Part shown: one piece after another, positions 23,703-30,892 of the stretch
Layout: every line of letters starts with the position of its first letter
Numbering within the stretch: position 1 is the first letter of the stretch
DNA from: a virus
IMG/VR virus record: IMGVR_UViG_3300035564_000042
Location: 1 to 41,420 of that record
Direction: 5' to 3' (one strand)
DNA: 41,420 nt
Notes under the pieces: model-generated
Seen by the model: only the letters and a program-made list of their open reading frames with translations
The model's database searches: none
Told to the model about the DNA's origin: nothing
Made by a program: the position numbers and the translations under genes

Positions 23703-24607
23703 ATGAACTATCCCTATTCTCAGGTGCAGGCGGCGGACTCCTCGGAACGATGCTCCTCGGATTCAGGCCCATCGGATACGTCGAGTGGGATGACTATTGT
23801 CAGCGGGTGCTTGCCGCCCGAATCCGTGACGGAATCCTGCCCGATGCCCCTATATTCGGCGATATCAAAACATTCATCAGTGACGGGTACGCCGCAAGCT
23901 ATACGGGGCTGGTTGATGTCATTACCGCCGGATTCCCCTGTCAGCCCTTCTCCGTCGCCGGAAAGCAAAGGGGAGCCGATGATGAAAGGAATATGTGGCC
24001 CGCCACGGCAACCGTCATTGGAATTGTCCGCCCCCGATTCGTTTTGCTTGAAAACGTGCCGGGAGTCCGTTCCTATTTGCCCGTGGTTGTCAGAGACTTG
24101 CGCCGACTTGGGTATGAAGTTTCAAGACCCCTCATCCTTGGGGCTGACGATGTCGGGGCGCCGCACAGGAGAAAGCGGGTGTGGATCATGGGCGACGCCG
24201 AACAGCGCGGACTCGGTTGGAAGTCACGGTGGAGGGCAGGGCAGGAGTTTGCGAACGGACATCCACAACTGGAAAAAAGCAATGTGGCCAACTCCCCGCA
24301 GCGGCAAGACGACGGACGAGAACGAGCAAGCTTGGACGGAACGGCAGGAGGCCGGGAAGGTATCGACACCACCGCTGACTTTGGCCGTGAAGATATGGGG
24401 AACTCCGAACGCACACCCGCGGAACGGATCACCAAGGCAAGTGGATCACGGTGTGCAATTAGCGAATCAAGTTGGTGGAACTCTGAACCCGACGTGGGTA
24501 GAGTGGCTAATGGGGTGGCCTCTAGGGTGGACAGACTTAAAGCCATTGGAAATGGGCAGGTTCCGGCAGTGGTGGAAACAGCATGGAGGTTTCTGACAGG
24601 TGAATAA
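23699..24607 (+). CDS. dcm: DNA (cytosine-5) methyltransferase
   Basis: 302 aa with the C5-methyltransferase motifs in order: motif I LSLFSGAGGG, motif IV GFPCQPFS with catalytic Cys81, motif VI ENVPG (Glu118), motif VIII-like GAPHRRKRVW, a short target-recognition region, and motifs IX-X as GRVANGVASRVDRLKAIGNGQVPAVVETAW. Uses SAM to methylate cytosine in a recognition sequence I cannot predict. ATG at 23699 preferred because motif I starts five residues later. It directly follows the triple-domain modification gene, which supports a shared anti-restriction role. A second long frame overlaps it from 23703 to 24596. Confidence 0.9.
   Translation: MNELSLFSGAGGGLLGTMLLGFRPIGYVEWDDYCQRVLAARIRDGILPDAPIFGDIKTFISDGYAASYTGLVDVITAGFPCQPFSVAGKQRGADDERNMWPATATVIGIVRPRFVLLENVPGVRSYLPVVVRDLRRLGYEVSRPLILGADDVGAPHRRKRVWIMGDAEQRGLGWKSRWRAGQEFANGHPQLEKSNVANSPQRQDDGRERASLDGTAGGREGIDTTADFGREDMGNSERTPAERITKASGSRCAISESSWWNSEPDVGRVANGVASRVDRLKAIGNGQVPAVVETAWRFLTGE
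23703..24596 (+). CDS. Overprinted protein in +1 frame over dcm
   Basis: 297-codon open frame shifted by one base from dcm, starting at an ATG 4 bases after the dcm ATG and ending 11 bases before its stop. It is more than an absence of stops: its end reads WPTPRSGKTTDENEQAW, then QLANQVGGTLNPTWVEWLM and GWPLGWTDLKPLEM. I recognise this NPxWVEWLMGxPxGWT block as a recurrent phage/prophage protein signature often annotated as methylase-associated. The Ser/Pro-rich N-terminal half looks less constrained. It may be translated on its own by coupled reinitiation, or it may be a conserved shadow. Not proven to be expressed. Confidence 0.5.
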   Translation: MNYPYSQVQAADSSERCSSDSGPSDTSSGMTIVSGCLPPESVTESCPMPLYSAISKHSSVTGTPQAIRGWLMSLPPDSPVSPSPSPESKGEPMMKGICGPPRQPSLELSAPDSFCLKTCRESVPICPWLSETCADLGMKFQDPSSLGLTMSGRRTGESGCGSWATPNSADSVGSHGGGQGRSLRTDIHNWKKAMWPTPRSGKTTDENEQAWTERQEAGKVSTPPLTLAVKIWGTPNAHPRNGSPRQVDHGVQLANQVGGTLNPTWVEWLMGWPLGWTDLKPLEMGRFRQWWKQHGGF

Positions 24608-24854
24608 AGCAAAATGGATCATCTTAGTCTTCCTACTTCTTTTAGCCATCGACGCCCTGATCCTCTGGCAATCAGTTGACCGCCCCTACGTCCGCCCCAC
24701 GAAGCAGACGCCGGAGGAGACGGAGCAGGTCATAAGGGCACTGAAGCGGCATGGGCGGATAACGCCGATCACGACACCGACAAGGATCTATTTCGTCAGA
24801 GGGAAAAGGGAAATAACAATACTTTGGAGGAGGTATGAACGCAAAGAAGTTTGA
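24600..24854 (+). CDS. Small membrane protein, intact copy of duplicated gene
   Basis: 84 aa from a GTG start that overlaps the dcm stop. An N-terminal TM helix (KWIILVFLLLLAIDALIL) is followed by a short cytoplasmic or periplasmic tail with TPEETEQVIRALKRHG and the end block TRIYFVRGKREITILWRRY. Partial copies flank the neighbours: the N-terminal part at 23628 before dcm and the C-terminal part at 25176 after the next ORF. So this locus has been a repeated insertion point. Function unknown. Confidence 0.6.
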   Translation: MNKAKWIILVFLLLLAIDALILWQSVDRPYVRPTKQTPEETEQVIRALKRHGRITPITTPTRIYFVRGKREITILWRRYERKEV

Positions 24855-25176
24855 AGAGATCGTCAAGGCACGAGCGGCAAAACGAGTACAGGATAAAATA
24901 GCCAAATTCAAATCTGAGTTGGGATCGGTCTTTAACAGATTAACGGGAGAAAGCTGGTATCCCACCGCAGACTTCAATTCAAGCCCCTTCGCCAAGAGAA
25001 TCTTTCTGGTACTGGCAAGCAATGATCACTCAAAGGGATGGCCTAAAGAGTTATGGGAAAGAGAGGAAGCCACCGTACAGGCTGAATTATTTTCCATCAT
25101 GGACGAGATGCAGAAAGCACTGATCGATGCCGGGAGAGTAGTCCCCGAAGAAAACAAAATGGAAGAAACTCTTTGA
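24835..25176 (+). CDS. Hypothetical helical protein
   Basis: 113 aa, mainly charged helices: KKFEEIVKARAAKRVQDKIA, a middle part with LTGESWYPTADFNSSPF, and an acidic end. Overlaps the preceding gene by 20 bases. The ribosome site is the GGAGGAGG inside that gene's tail-coding repeat block. It is bracketed by two copies of a DNA block encoding TRIYF-x8-ITI, so it looks like an inserted cassette. No family recognised. Confidence 0.55.
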   Translation: MNAKKFEEIVKARAAKRVQDKIAKFKSELGSVFNRLTGESWYPTADFNSSPFAKRIFLVLASNDHSKGWPKELWEREEATVQAELFSIMDEMQKALIDAGRVVPEENKMEETL

Positions 25177-25232
25177 CAAGGATTTACTTTGAGAGGGACG
25201 GGCAGGAAATAACGATAATGTGGAGGGGGTAG
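25176..25232 (+). pseudogene. C-terminal remnant of the small membrane gene
   Basis: Reads TRIYFERDGQEITIMWRG then stop, matching TRIYFVRGKREITILWRR at 24780 onward in the intact gene. No start codon precedes it. Its GGAGGGGG now serves as ribosome site for the gene at 25236. Confidence 0.65.
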
Positions 25233-25235
25233 GAA

Positions 25236-25397
25236 ATGAAATGCATAAAATGTGGGTCAGAAAATCTTACTATAATTTTATCCGGGCCACACAGAAAATT
25301 AGTCTGCGTAGATTGTCTGGCATTCCAAAAGTTTTTATCAGTGAAGGATGCACAGACCTTCTTAGCTATACAGCCGGATGAGGGGGTGAAGAAATGA
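25236..25397 (+). CDS. Small zinc-ribbon protein
   Basis: 53 aa with CIKC (3-6) and CVDC (24-27), the two knuckles of a zinc ribbon, then a helical tail. GGAGGGGG precedes the start. The stop overlaps the next ATG. Possibly nucleic-acid binding or an anti-host protein; no closer match. Confidence 0.6.
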   Translation: MKCIKCGSENLTIILSGPHRKLVCVDCLAFQKFLSVKDAQTFLAIQPDEGVKK

Positions 25398-25519
25398 AAA
25401 AGAAAGGCAAAGCGCGGAAGGTGGTGGACAGGATTCTCGGAAAGTTCGGAGTTCACCTACATAAGAACCCGCCTCGTACCGGGAAGGGATCGAGAAAGAA
25501 GGAAACGGTGACGGTATGA
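25394..25519 (+). CDS. Small basic protein
   Basis: 41 aa, beginning MKKKGKARKVVDRILGKFG and ending RKKETVTV; about a third Lys/Arg. Both ends overlap neighbours (ATGA), indicating coupled translation. Could bind nucleic acid. No family recognised. Confidence 0.45.
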   Translation: MKKKGKARKVVDRILGKFGVHLHKNPPRTGKGSRKKETVTV

Positions 25520-25959
25520 CCGAACCTACCATCGAGCAGGAAATACCAATATACGTTAAAATGCAACCAAAGGCCGTAAGGACGGTAAGATTAGAAATAC
25601 ACCCTACCATCGAGACAATGACCCGCGATGTATTTGGGTGGTTGCATCCGGGGGGGTGCTGGCATGAAAAGACCATCTCGACAATGGGACGTCATCAATG
25701 TTCCTGCGGTGCTATTTTTGATGTTGGGGTGGATATCATAAATCATACCAATAGACTTAACCCTGAATACATCTCTCCCGCTGGCCGGGTGTTGCTATTG
25801 CGGGAGATGGAAGTAAAGAAACCACATATTTTTTTAAGGTGGCTAGTTACTCTAAGGGCTGTCCCTCCTGAACAGCAGATAGCGGATTACATCACCGACG
25901 ATACAGGTCTGCTCCTCAAGGCGGTCTATGATTTCATCACGGGGAAGGCGACGCCATGA
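25516..25959 (+). CDS. Hypothetical protein with Cys/His cluster
   Basis: 147 aa. A possible metal site is formed by GGCWHEKT and RHQCSCGAIF (about 47-71). The C-terminal third is helical (EQQIADYITDDTGLLLKAVY). The start overlaps the previous stop and the end overlaps the next start. I do not recognise the family. It lies in a run of small Cys-rich early-type genes, so regulation or host takeover is possible. Confidence 0.5.
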   Translation: MTEPTIEQEIPIYVKMQPKAVRTVRLEIHPTIETMTRDVFGWLHPGGCWHEKTISTMGRHQCSCGAIFDVGVDIINHTNRLNPEYISPAGRVLLLREMEVKKPHIFLRWLVTLRAVPPEQQIADYITDDTGLLLKAVYDFITGKATP

Positions 25960-26150
25960 CCATCCAGCGAATCAAGCAACTGAGGGATGAGTATCTGACT
26001 GCAGACCTCGCCCGTCAGTACGAGATCGCCGAGGAGATCCGGAAGCTGGAAATCTTGGCTGAGCTGGATATCGTTCTTGTCGATCCGGCGGACCCAGCTG
26101 AGGTAAAGGCAGCGATTGAGGAGTTTTTGGAGGGGGAACGGGAAGCATGA
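25956..26150 (+). CDS. Small helical protein
   Basis: 64 aa, almost wholly helical: MTIQRIKQLRDEYLTADLA then EIAEEIRKLEILAELDIV, with an acidic end (AIEEFLEGEREA). Coupled to both neighbours by ATGA overlaps. Unknown function. Confidence 0.5.
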   Translation: MTIQRIKQLRDEYLTADLARQYEIAEEIRKLEILAELDIVLVDPADPAEVKAAIEEFLEGEREA

Positions 26151-26467
26151 GTAAGAAGGAATGTACTGGCTGTGGTCAATGTTGCCTTGCCGAAAAGTGT
26201 GAAGCCGCAAAGATCGCCTTTGGGGATAAAGATGAAATTTGCCCTGCACTTCGATTTGTCTGTGAAGGATTTTATCGGTGCCTTTTAATTGAGTGGGAAT
26301 CTTTTGCGCACGGGCGGTCTTTAATCAAGAAAGCTCTTGGGATAGGAATGGGATGCACCAATGAGGAACGGGAAGCGGTCAGGCCGATGGGCCGACGCTG
26401 GCTGACGGAGGAGCAGTATCGAGAGGAACAGGACCTGATGGAAAGGCGTGATGAGGTGGGGCTATGA
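26147..26467 (+). CDS. Cys-rich metal-binding protein (CxxCxxCC type)
   Basis: 106 aa. The N-terminus has CTGCGQCC (6-13), the signature of the YkgJ-like zinc/iron-chelating family, followed by further cysteines (EKCEAA, EICPAL, FVCEG, YRCLL). The C-terminal third is helical and charged (LTEEQYREEQDLMERRDE). Such proteins bind Zn or Fe-S clusters; their role in phages is not known. An Fe-S link to the two radical-SAM proteins in this genome is speculative. Confidence 0.6.
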   Translation: MSKKECTGCGQCCLAEKCEAAKIAFGDKDEICPALRFVCEGFYRCLLIEWESFAHGRSLIKKALGIGMGCTNEEREAVRPMGRRWLTEEQYREEQDLMERRDEVGL

Positions 26468-26655
26468 TGCATTGTGTCACCTGGACGTGCCGAAAGTGCG
26501 GAAGCCTTTTCAAGTACAAGATCGTGTGCCCATTTTGCAATGGAACGGTGACGAAGATAATCAGTGAAAGGCGCCTCTCCGATGCGGTGGAGGCAACGGC
26601 CATCGAAATGGCAGGGGATTATTCTATAGAGGAGGGGGAAAGAGATGGAGAATGA
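26464..26655 (+). CDS. Zinc-ribbon protein whose 3' end carries the 77-bp repeat
   Basis: 63 aa. CRKC and CPFC near residues 10-26 form a zinc ribbon. The second half, from ERRLSDAVEATAIEMAG on, is encoded by the left copy of a 77-bp perfect direct repeat. The same peptide sequence is open in the frame upstream of the gene at 26901. So the repeat block originally belonged to this reading frame. Confidence 0.6.
   Translation: MMHCVTWTCRKCGSLFKYKIVCPFCNGTVTKIISERRLSDAVEATAIEMAGDYSIEEGERDGE
26566..26642. repeat. 77-bp direct repeat, left copy
   Basis: Identical over 77 bases to 26823-26899. It contains coding sequence for the end of the zinc-ribbon protein and a strong ribosome site (GGAGGGGG) just upstream of an ATG. 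The start regions after both copies are also similar (ENEVMVYD and GNEMTVYD), so each copy delivers a start signal to a related gene. Confidence 0.95.
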
Positions 26656-26911
26656 AGTGATGGTCTATGACGACAACATTCCGGCCATAGCAGACGACAA
26701 CCTTTTAAGGGTCGCCGAGATGGCGGAAAGGCGGATCGACGCCGTCATCAAGATCAAGCAGATGGCGTTGAAAGTGACAAATGCGAATGACTGGAATGAT
26801 CAGGGCGGAAAACCGTATCTGCGAAAGGCGCCTCTCCGATGCGGTGGAGGCAACGGCCATCGAAATGGCAGGGGATTATTCTATAGAGGAGGGGGAAAGT
26901 ATGGGAAATGA
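26645..26911 (+). pseudogene. Truncated paralogue of the recombination-type protein
   Basis: 88-codon frame. The first 60 residues look genuine (LLRVAEMAERRIDAVIKIKQ then ALKVTNANDWNDQGGKPYLR), the usual N-terminus of a phage protein that continues with a longer recombination-type domain. After that the frame runs into the right copy of the 77-bp repeat and reads nonsense rich in Gly and Arg (GGGNGHRNGRG). The intact relative at 26901 starts with a similar sequence. It was probably cut short by recombination through the repeat; a short product may still be made. Confidence 0.65.
26823..26899. repeat. 77-bp direct repeat, right copy
   Basis: Identical to 26566-26642, 257 bases away. The right copy cuts off the reading frame that starts at 26645 and supplies the ribosome site for the gene at 26901. 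Confidence 0.95.
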
Positions 26912-27935
26912 AATGACAGTTTATGACGTAAGTCAGGATATTACCGTTTCGCGTCCGCCTGAGATCGTTCTTGAGGAGGCGACGCGGGCAGCGAAGGCGC
27001 TGGGGACGGTTCTCGCCGCGAAAAAGAAGAAGGTCATGATGAACGGCGAGCAGTACCTTGAATTTGAGGACTGGCAGACCGTGGGCCGTTTCTATGGAGT
27101 GACGGCGAAGGTGAAAGAAACCGCCTTCATCAATTACGGCGGTGTACAAGGCTTTGAGGCCAAAGCAGCCGCGATTCGGGCCGACGGCGCCGAGATCAGC
27201 GCAGCAGAGGCCATGTGTCTCAATGATGAGGAAAAGTGGAGGGCACGGTCAAAGTATAAATATCTCTACATTCTGAAGGATGGCTCGAAGGTGGAGGATG
27301 ATCCGCCTAAAGATCAAATTGTCTGGATCGACAACCCAGATAAACCCGGAAAGAAGATGCCGAAAAAGGAGCGTACTTTGATGGGGGAAGAGGCCGTTCC
27401 TCTCTTCCAGCTTCGCAGTATGGCCCAGACTCGGGCTTGCGCGAAGGTGCTACGCAACGTGCTCGCCTGGGTTGTGGTCCTGGCCGGTTACAAACCGACT
27501 GTTGCGGAAGAACTGGACGGGCAGGCTGAAGAAAGTGGCGGTGATGATCACGGCGATCCGCCTCCTGTTTCCGATACCGTCAAGAAAAAGCCTCCTACAG
27601 AAGGCAAGGAAAAGACCGTCAACGACACCCTGGCCGAAGAGCTGGCCGCCTACTGTCCGGACCCTGCCATGCGACCCGCGCTGCTGAAACAGATCACGTC
27701 ATTCACCGACAAAGACAAAAAGCTCGTTTTTGCTGATGACATTTCAAAGATGTCGAACAAGTGGGCCGGGACCGCCATCGGCAAGCTCCGGGAACTGGCA
27801 AAGAAAAAGGAGGGCGGAGATCTGCCGGCGAACTGCCCGAAGAATCCGCGGGAGTGCGAGCATAGCGGGTGGGTCGACGGAGTCCCAGGGTGTGGACCTG
27901 AAAGGCTCGCTTGCTCCTACGTTGAGGCGAAGTGA
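26901..27935 (+). CDS. Putative single-strand annealing / recombination protein
   Basis: 344 aa. ATG at 26901 follows GGAGGGGGAAAG in the repeat. Residues 1-215 are the conserved part: YLEFEDWQTVGRFYGVTAKV, a central alpha/beta region, and the block LRSMAQTRACAKVLRNVLAW then VVLAGYKPTVAEEL, which I associate with phage annealing or Erf/Rad52-like recombination proteins. A Pro/Lys-rich linker (about 225-255) precedes a C-terminal domain with four cysteines (ANCPKNPRECEHSGW, PGCGPERLAC). A RecB-like nuclease gene follows shortly, the classic exonuclease/annealase pairing. The family call is tentative. Confidence 0.55.
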   Translation: MGNEMTVYDVSQDITVSRPPEIVLEEATRAAKALGTVLAAKKKKVMMNGEQYLEFEDWQTVGRFYGVTAKVKETAFINYGGVQGFEAKAAAIRADGAEISAAEAMCLNDEEKWRARSKYKYLYILKDGSKVEDDPPKDQIVWIDNPDKPGKKMPKKERTLMGEEAVPLFQLRSMAQTRACAKVLRNVLAWVVVLAGYKPTVAEELDGQAEESGGDDHGDPPPVSDTVKKKPPTEGKEKTVNDTLAEELAAYCPDPAMRPALLKQITSFTDKDKKLVFADDISKMSNKWAGTAIGKLRELAKKKEGGDLPANCPKNPRECEHSGWVDGVPGCGPERLACSYVEAK

Positions 27936-28139
27936 ATGGGAAAAGACAAAAGAGGCACCGTGCAAGCTGCCCTCAATCTCGGGAAAACTTTATCGGTTGA
28001 AACAAACGTCGGGCGTATCGTGATCGGCAAGGGTGCGGATTCACTTATGCGGTGGTTAGATAGCGGACCACATGGGGAGGCGGCGCAGAGTTCGATGGAT
28101 GATGGGCATTTTGAGGAAGATGATTATGAGGGGTACTGA
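27936..28139 (+). CDS. Small hypothetical protein
   Basis: 67 aa. A basic start (MGKDKRGTVQAALNLGKTL) leads to a small beta/alpha part (NVGRIVIGKGADSLMRWLD) and an acidic end (DDGHFEEDDYEGY). It follows the recombination gene without a gap. The acidic tail could mimic DNA or bind single-strand-binding protein, but nothing confirms this. Confidence 0.5.
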   Translation: MGKDKRGTVQAALNLGKTLSVETNVGRIVIGKGADSLMRWLDSGPHGEAAQSSMDDGHFEEDDYEGY

Positions 28140-28163
28140 GTGTCAGTTCGGGGAGGTGAAGGG

Positions 28164-28406
28164 ATGAAACGCACGCCAAGACCATGGAAAATGGATCGGG
28201 CTATTATTAAGAAGCTGTCCCCCTGTTATTTTGGGACCGCACTCTTAACAAACATTGAAGGTGCGTTGCCGGTTATTATTGTCGCGGAGAATAGCGCCGC
28301 CCTTGATGCTATATGGGAATCGCTTTTCCCGTTGGCGACAATTAACCCCACCCACAGAAAGCAAGTAGCTCTTTTTGACCAAAAAGTTACTAGGGTGGAG
28401 GATTAA
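28164..28406 (+). CDS. Small hypothetical protein
   Basis: 80 aa from ATG 28164, which has GGGGAGGTGAAGGG upstream; a GTG at 28140 would add eight residues. Mixed alpha/beta with LLTNIEGALPVIIVAENSAA. Its stop overlaps the nuclease start (TAATG). No family recognised; coupling suggests a link to the nuclease. Confidence 0.5.
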   Translation: MKRTPRPWKMDRAIIKKLSPCYFGTALLTNIEGALPVIIVAENSAALDAIWESLFPLATINPTHRKQVALFDQKVTRVED

Positions 28407-29017
28407 TGCTGACCTTCTCCCCCGCCGATCATCGGTATGAATTTGATGGGAAGGAAGTTCCCTCAGTCACGAAAATATTGGGCGAATTCATCACCATCGG
28501 CCTCGTCTACATCAGCACTTTCACAGGTGCCCGCATCCTCGCCGAGACGATGGAGGCCGCCCGAGACTTCGGGAAGGCCGCTCACAGCATGATCGCCCTC
28601 GACATCGCCGGGGAGTTGGACGAGGACGCGCTTGATCCGAAGTTGGCCGCCGTCCTTATACAATGGCATCGTCTCTGCTGCATGGTCCGGCCGGAGATCA
28701 TCATGTCGGAAACGCCGCTGTACTGTTCGGCACATGGGTACGCGGGGACGCCTGATATCGTCTGTAAGATCAAGGGCGTTCTTTCCCTTATTGACTGCAA
28801 GACTGGGATGATGGGCATGACCGGACCCCAAACGGCAGGATACGAGATGCCCGTCCGGGAACATCTCAAAACGCGGGCAAGGTTCGATCGGTATGGGCTG
28901 CATCTGCCGAAGGACGGATCGGGTTTCCGGCTGGTCAAGTATGACGACCGGAACGATCTGCAATTCTTTTTGTCAAGACTTTTTCAGTATCGTTACCTTC
29001 AGGGGCGAAAGACATGA
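28406..29017 (+). CDS. PD-(D/E)XK nuclease (RecB-like exonuclease)
   Basis: 203 aa. It begins LTFSPADHRYEFDGKEVPSV, usual for phage RecB-type nucleases that recognise a motif start of T(K)xL. The catalytic core is GTPDIVCKIKGVLSLIDCKT, giving the D-x(n)-(D/E)xK pattern (GTPD, then IDCK), and a downstream Gln/Tyr helix (GPQTAGYEM) completes motif III. Such enzymes resect double-stranded ends to feed a single-strand-annealing protein, here probably the gene at 26901. Metal-dependent, cytoplasmic. Confidence 0.8.
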   Translation: MLTFSPADHRYEFDGKEVPSVTKILGEFITIGLVYISTFTGARILAETMEAARDFGKAAHSMIALDIAGELDEDALDPKLAAVLIQWHRLCCMVRPEIIMSETPLYCSAHGYAGTPDIVCKIKGVLSLIDCKTGMMGMTGPQTAGYEMPVREHLKTRARFDRYGLHLPKDGSGFRLVKYDDRNDLQFFLSRLFQYRYLQGRKT

Positions 29018-29874
29018 AGATCATCCGGGTATTCCCTCGTAAAACAAAAGCGACACCGACCGATGAAAACGTGCGGATTAACTGCGGTCCAGGACTGTGG
29101 GATTTTAACTTTAATGGTGAAATTGATGAGGTTCATATTTCCGTGACATTTTCCGAAGACCTCCACTGCGCTGAATATCTTGCTAAGCAATGGCGGGTTG
29201 TTGCTCCGGTAAAGATCGGCGGCCCTGCGACCGGCGACAAGGGCGGGGAGTTCACGCCGGGGATGTATCTAAAGCCCGGCTATATCATCACTTCGCGGGG
29301 GTGTCTCAATGATTGCTGGTTTTGTGATGCCTGGAGACGAGAAGGACGAATCATCCGAGAGTTGGAAGTTAAGGATGGCTTCAATCTCCTTGATAACAAC
29401 ATTCTCGCCTGTTCACGCGAACATCAAAAGAAGGTTTTTTCAATGCTTGAACGGCAAAAGGAGCGGCCGATGTTGACCGGGGGGCTTGAGGCGGCAAGGT
29501 TCACTGAATACCATGCAGAAGTATTGCAAAGGATAAAACCTGTAACCTACGCCTTTGCCTATGATGAACCATCGGATTGGGGACCGCTTGTCAACGCCGC
29601 CCGGATTTGCCGGGAAGCGGGGCTGATCGGCCCACGGAAAGGCCATACTTGCCGGGCTTACGTTCTTGTAGGATATCCCAAAGACACAATGAAGGCGGCA
29701 GAGGAACGCTTACGGTCGGTGTGTTCTCTCCATATCATGCCGGAGGCGATGCTTTACGACAAAGAAAATCACCGGGAAGCAAATGACGGGTGGGTGCATT
29801 TTCAAAAAGAATGGATTCACCCGGTCATGGTGGGACAGAAGATGAAGCAAACTATTAATGAAAGGAATCCATAA
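29014..29874 (+). CDS. Radical SAM protein (phage type)
   Basis: 286 aa. Canonical radical-SAM cluster CLNDCWFC with Cys97, Cys101 and Cys104. The barrel continues with LDNNILACSREHQKKVFSML, the Gly-rich TGGLEAARF, then VTYAFAYDEPSD and CRAYVLVGYPKDT. N-terminal 90 aa are an added domain ending in FTPGMYLKPGYIIT. I have seen this type in other phages, annotated only as radical SAM. It may act on a base, nucleotide or protein; with the radical-SAM-like domain at 21419 it could belong to the same DNA-modification pathway, but it lies in the recombination block. Confidence 0.8.
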   Translation: MKIIRVFPRKTKATPTDENVRINCGPGLWDFNFNGEIDEVHISVTFSEDLHCAEYLAKQWRVVAPVKIGGPATGDKGGEFTPGMYLKPGYIITSRGCLNDCWFCDAWRREGRIIRELEVKDGFNLLDNNILACSREHQKKVFSMLERQKERPMLTGGLEAARFTEYHAEVLQRIKPVTYAFAYDEPSDWGPLVNAARICREAGLIGPRKGHTCRAYVLVGYPKDTMKAAEERLRSVCSLHIMPEAMLYDKENHREANDGWVHFQKEWIHPVMVGQKMKQTINERNP

Positions 29875-30680
29875 TGGAAAATGAAATAACCGCGATTGTT
29901 AAAAAAGTAAACCCTATCATCGAACAGGCCGGGCGTCTCGTCGTGAAATGCCAGGCCGATCTTGAAACAGCGAAGGACCTTATCAGCAACGTCATAAAGG
30001 CACTGAAAAAGGAGATGGACGACACCTTTGACGGCATAATTGCAAAGGCCCACGCCGCCCACAAAGAGGCCGTCGCACAGAAGAAGCGCCACTATGAACC
30101 CCTGGAGGCGGCGGAACGGCAGATCAAGCAGAAGATGGGCGTCTACCTCGACGAACAGGATCGGCTCAGACGCGAAGAGGAGGCCCGGCAACGGCAGGAG
30201 GCCGAACGGATCCGGGCCGCCGCCATTGCCGCCGCCGACAAGAAGATCGCCGCCCTGATGGAGAAGTCCGGCGACCTCTCCGCGCAGATCACGGCGTTTC
30301 AGGCCGAACTCGATAACCCGGAATTGCCCGACCTTGACCGGGAGCGGATCGGCGCACAGCTCCAGGCGCTCCAGAGAAAATATAACGACCTACAGGGCAA
30401 GGCTGAAGAAAAACAGGCACAAATAGAGACCATCCTGTCAACCCCGGCGCCTTCCCTAGTTGTCAACAATGCGCCGAAAGTGGCGGGGCTGTCCTCCCGT
30501 ACCGAGCTGATCCCGGAGGTTATCAACCCCTTGGCGCTGATCAAGGCGATTGCGGATGGGCGGTATCCGGCCAAGCTGGTCAAGGAATGGAATTACTCCC
30601 TGCTCAAAGATCTGGTCAACAGCGGGATGAACATTCCGGGCGTGGCGTCACAATCGAGAAGGGTGATGGGGGTGAGGTGA
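29874..30680 (+). CDS. Coiled-coil phage protein
   Basis: 268 aa, nearly all helical: two long coiled coils, about 1-125 (HAAHKEAVAQKKRHYEPLEA; DEQDRLRREEEARQRQEA) and 140-200. A compact C-terminal domain reads VINPLALIKAIADGRYPAKL and LLKDLVNSGMNIPGV. The layout matches a widespread phage early protein found next to recombination genes; function not established. TGATG overlap with the next gene. It may bind single-stranded DNA or scaffold the recombination proteins. Confidence 0.55.
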   Translation: MENEITAIVKKVNPIIEQAGRLVVKCQADLETAKDLISNVIKALKKEMDDTFDGIIAKAHAAHKEAVAQKKRHYEPLEAAERQIKQKMGVYLDEQDRLRREEEARQRQEAERIRAAAIAAADKKIAALMEKSGDLSAQITAFQAELDNPELPDLDRERIGAQLQALQRKYNDLQGKAEEKQAQIETILSTPAPSLVVNNAPKVAGLSSRTELIPEVINPLALIKAIADGRYPAKLVKEWNYSLLKDLVNSGMNIPGVASQSRRVMGVR

Positions 30681-30892
30681 TGCTCCCCTTTGGTACTCAC
30701 AAGGGCAAGGAACTGACCGACCCGTCTATCCCCGACGGATACATCGGCTGGCTTGCCCGGCGGGGATCTTATCAAGAGCCCGGAAACAGGTTTGAAATAA
30801 AGTGGAAGGTGCCGATTGACATCAGCATCGAAGCCCGGAGAGAGATGGAGCGGCGTGGATACCGAAGAGTTGACGACCATTACGAAAAGTGA
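30680..30892 (+). CDS. DUF3820-like small protein
   Basis: 70 aa. The opening LPFGTHKGKELTD, followed by PDGYIGWLARRGSY, is the DUF3820 (QSregVF-like) hallmark: a PFGxHKGK block and a YxxWL block. ATG 30680 overlaps the previous stop and has GGGGGTGAGG upstream. The family is found in phages and bacteria with no firm function, often near nucleases. Confidence 0.6.
   Translation: MLPFGTHKGKELTDPSIPDGYIGWLARRGSYQEPGNRFEIKWKVPIDISIEARREMERRGYRRVDDHYEK

Noticed and set aside
26566-26899. 77-bp repeat as attL/attR or as CRISPR
   Set aside because: Only two copies, the unit is coding, there is no integrase or Cas gene, and the copies deliver start sites to paralogous genes.
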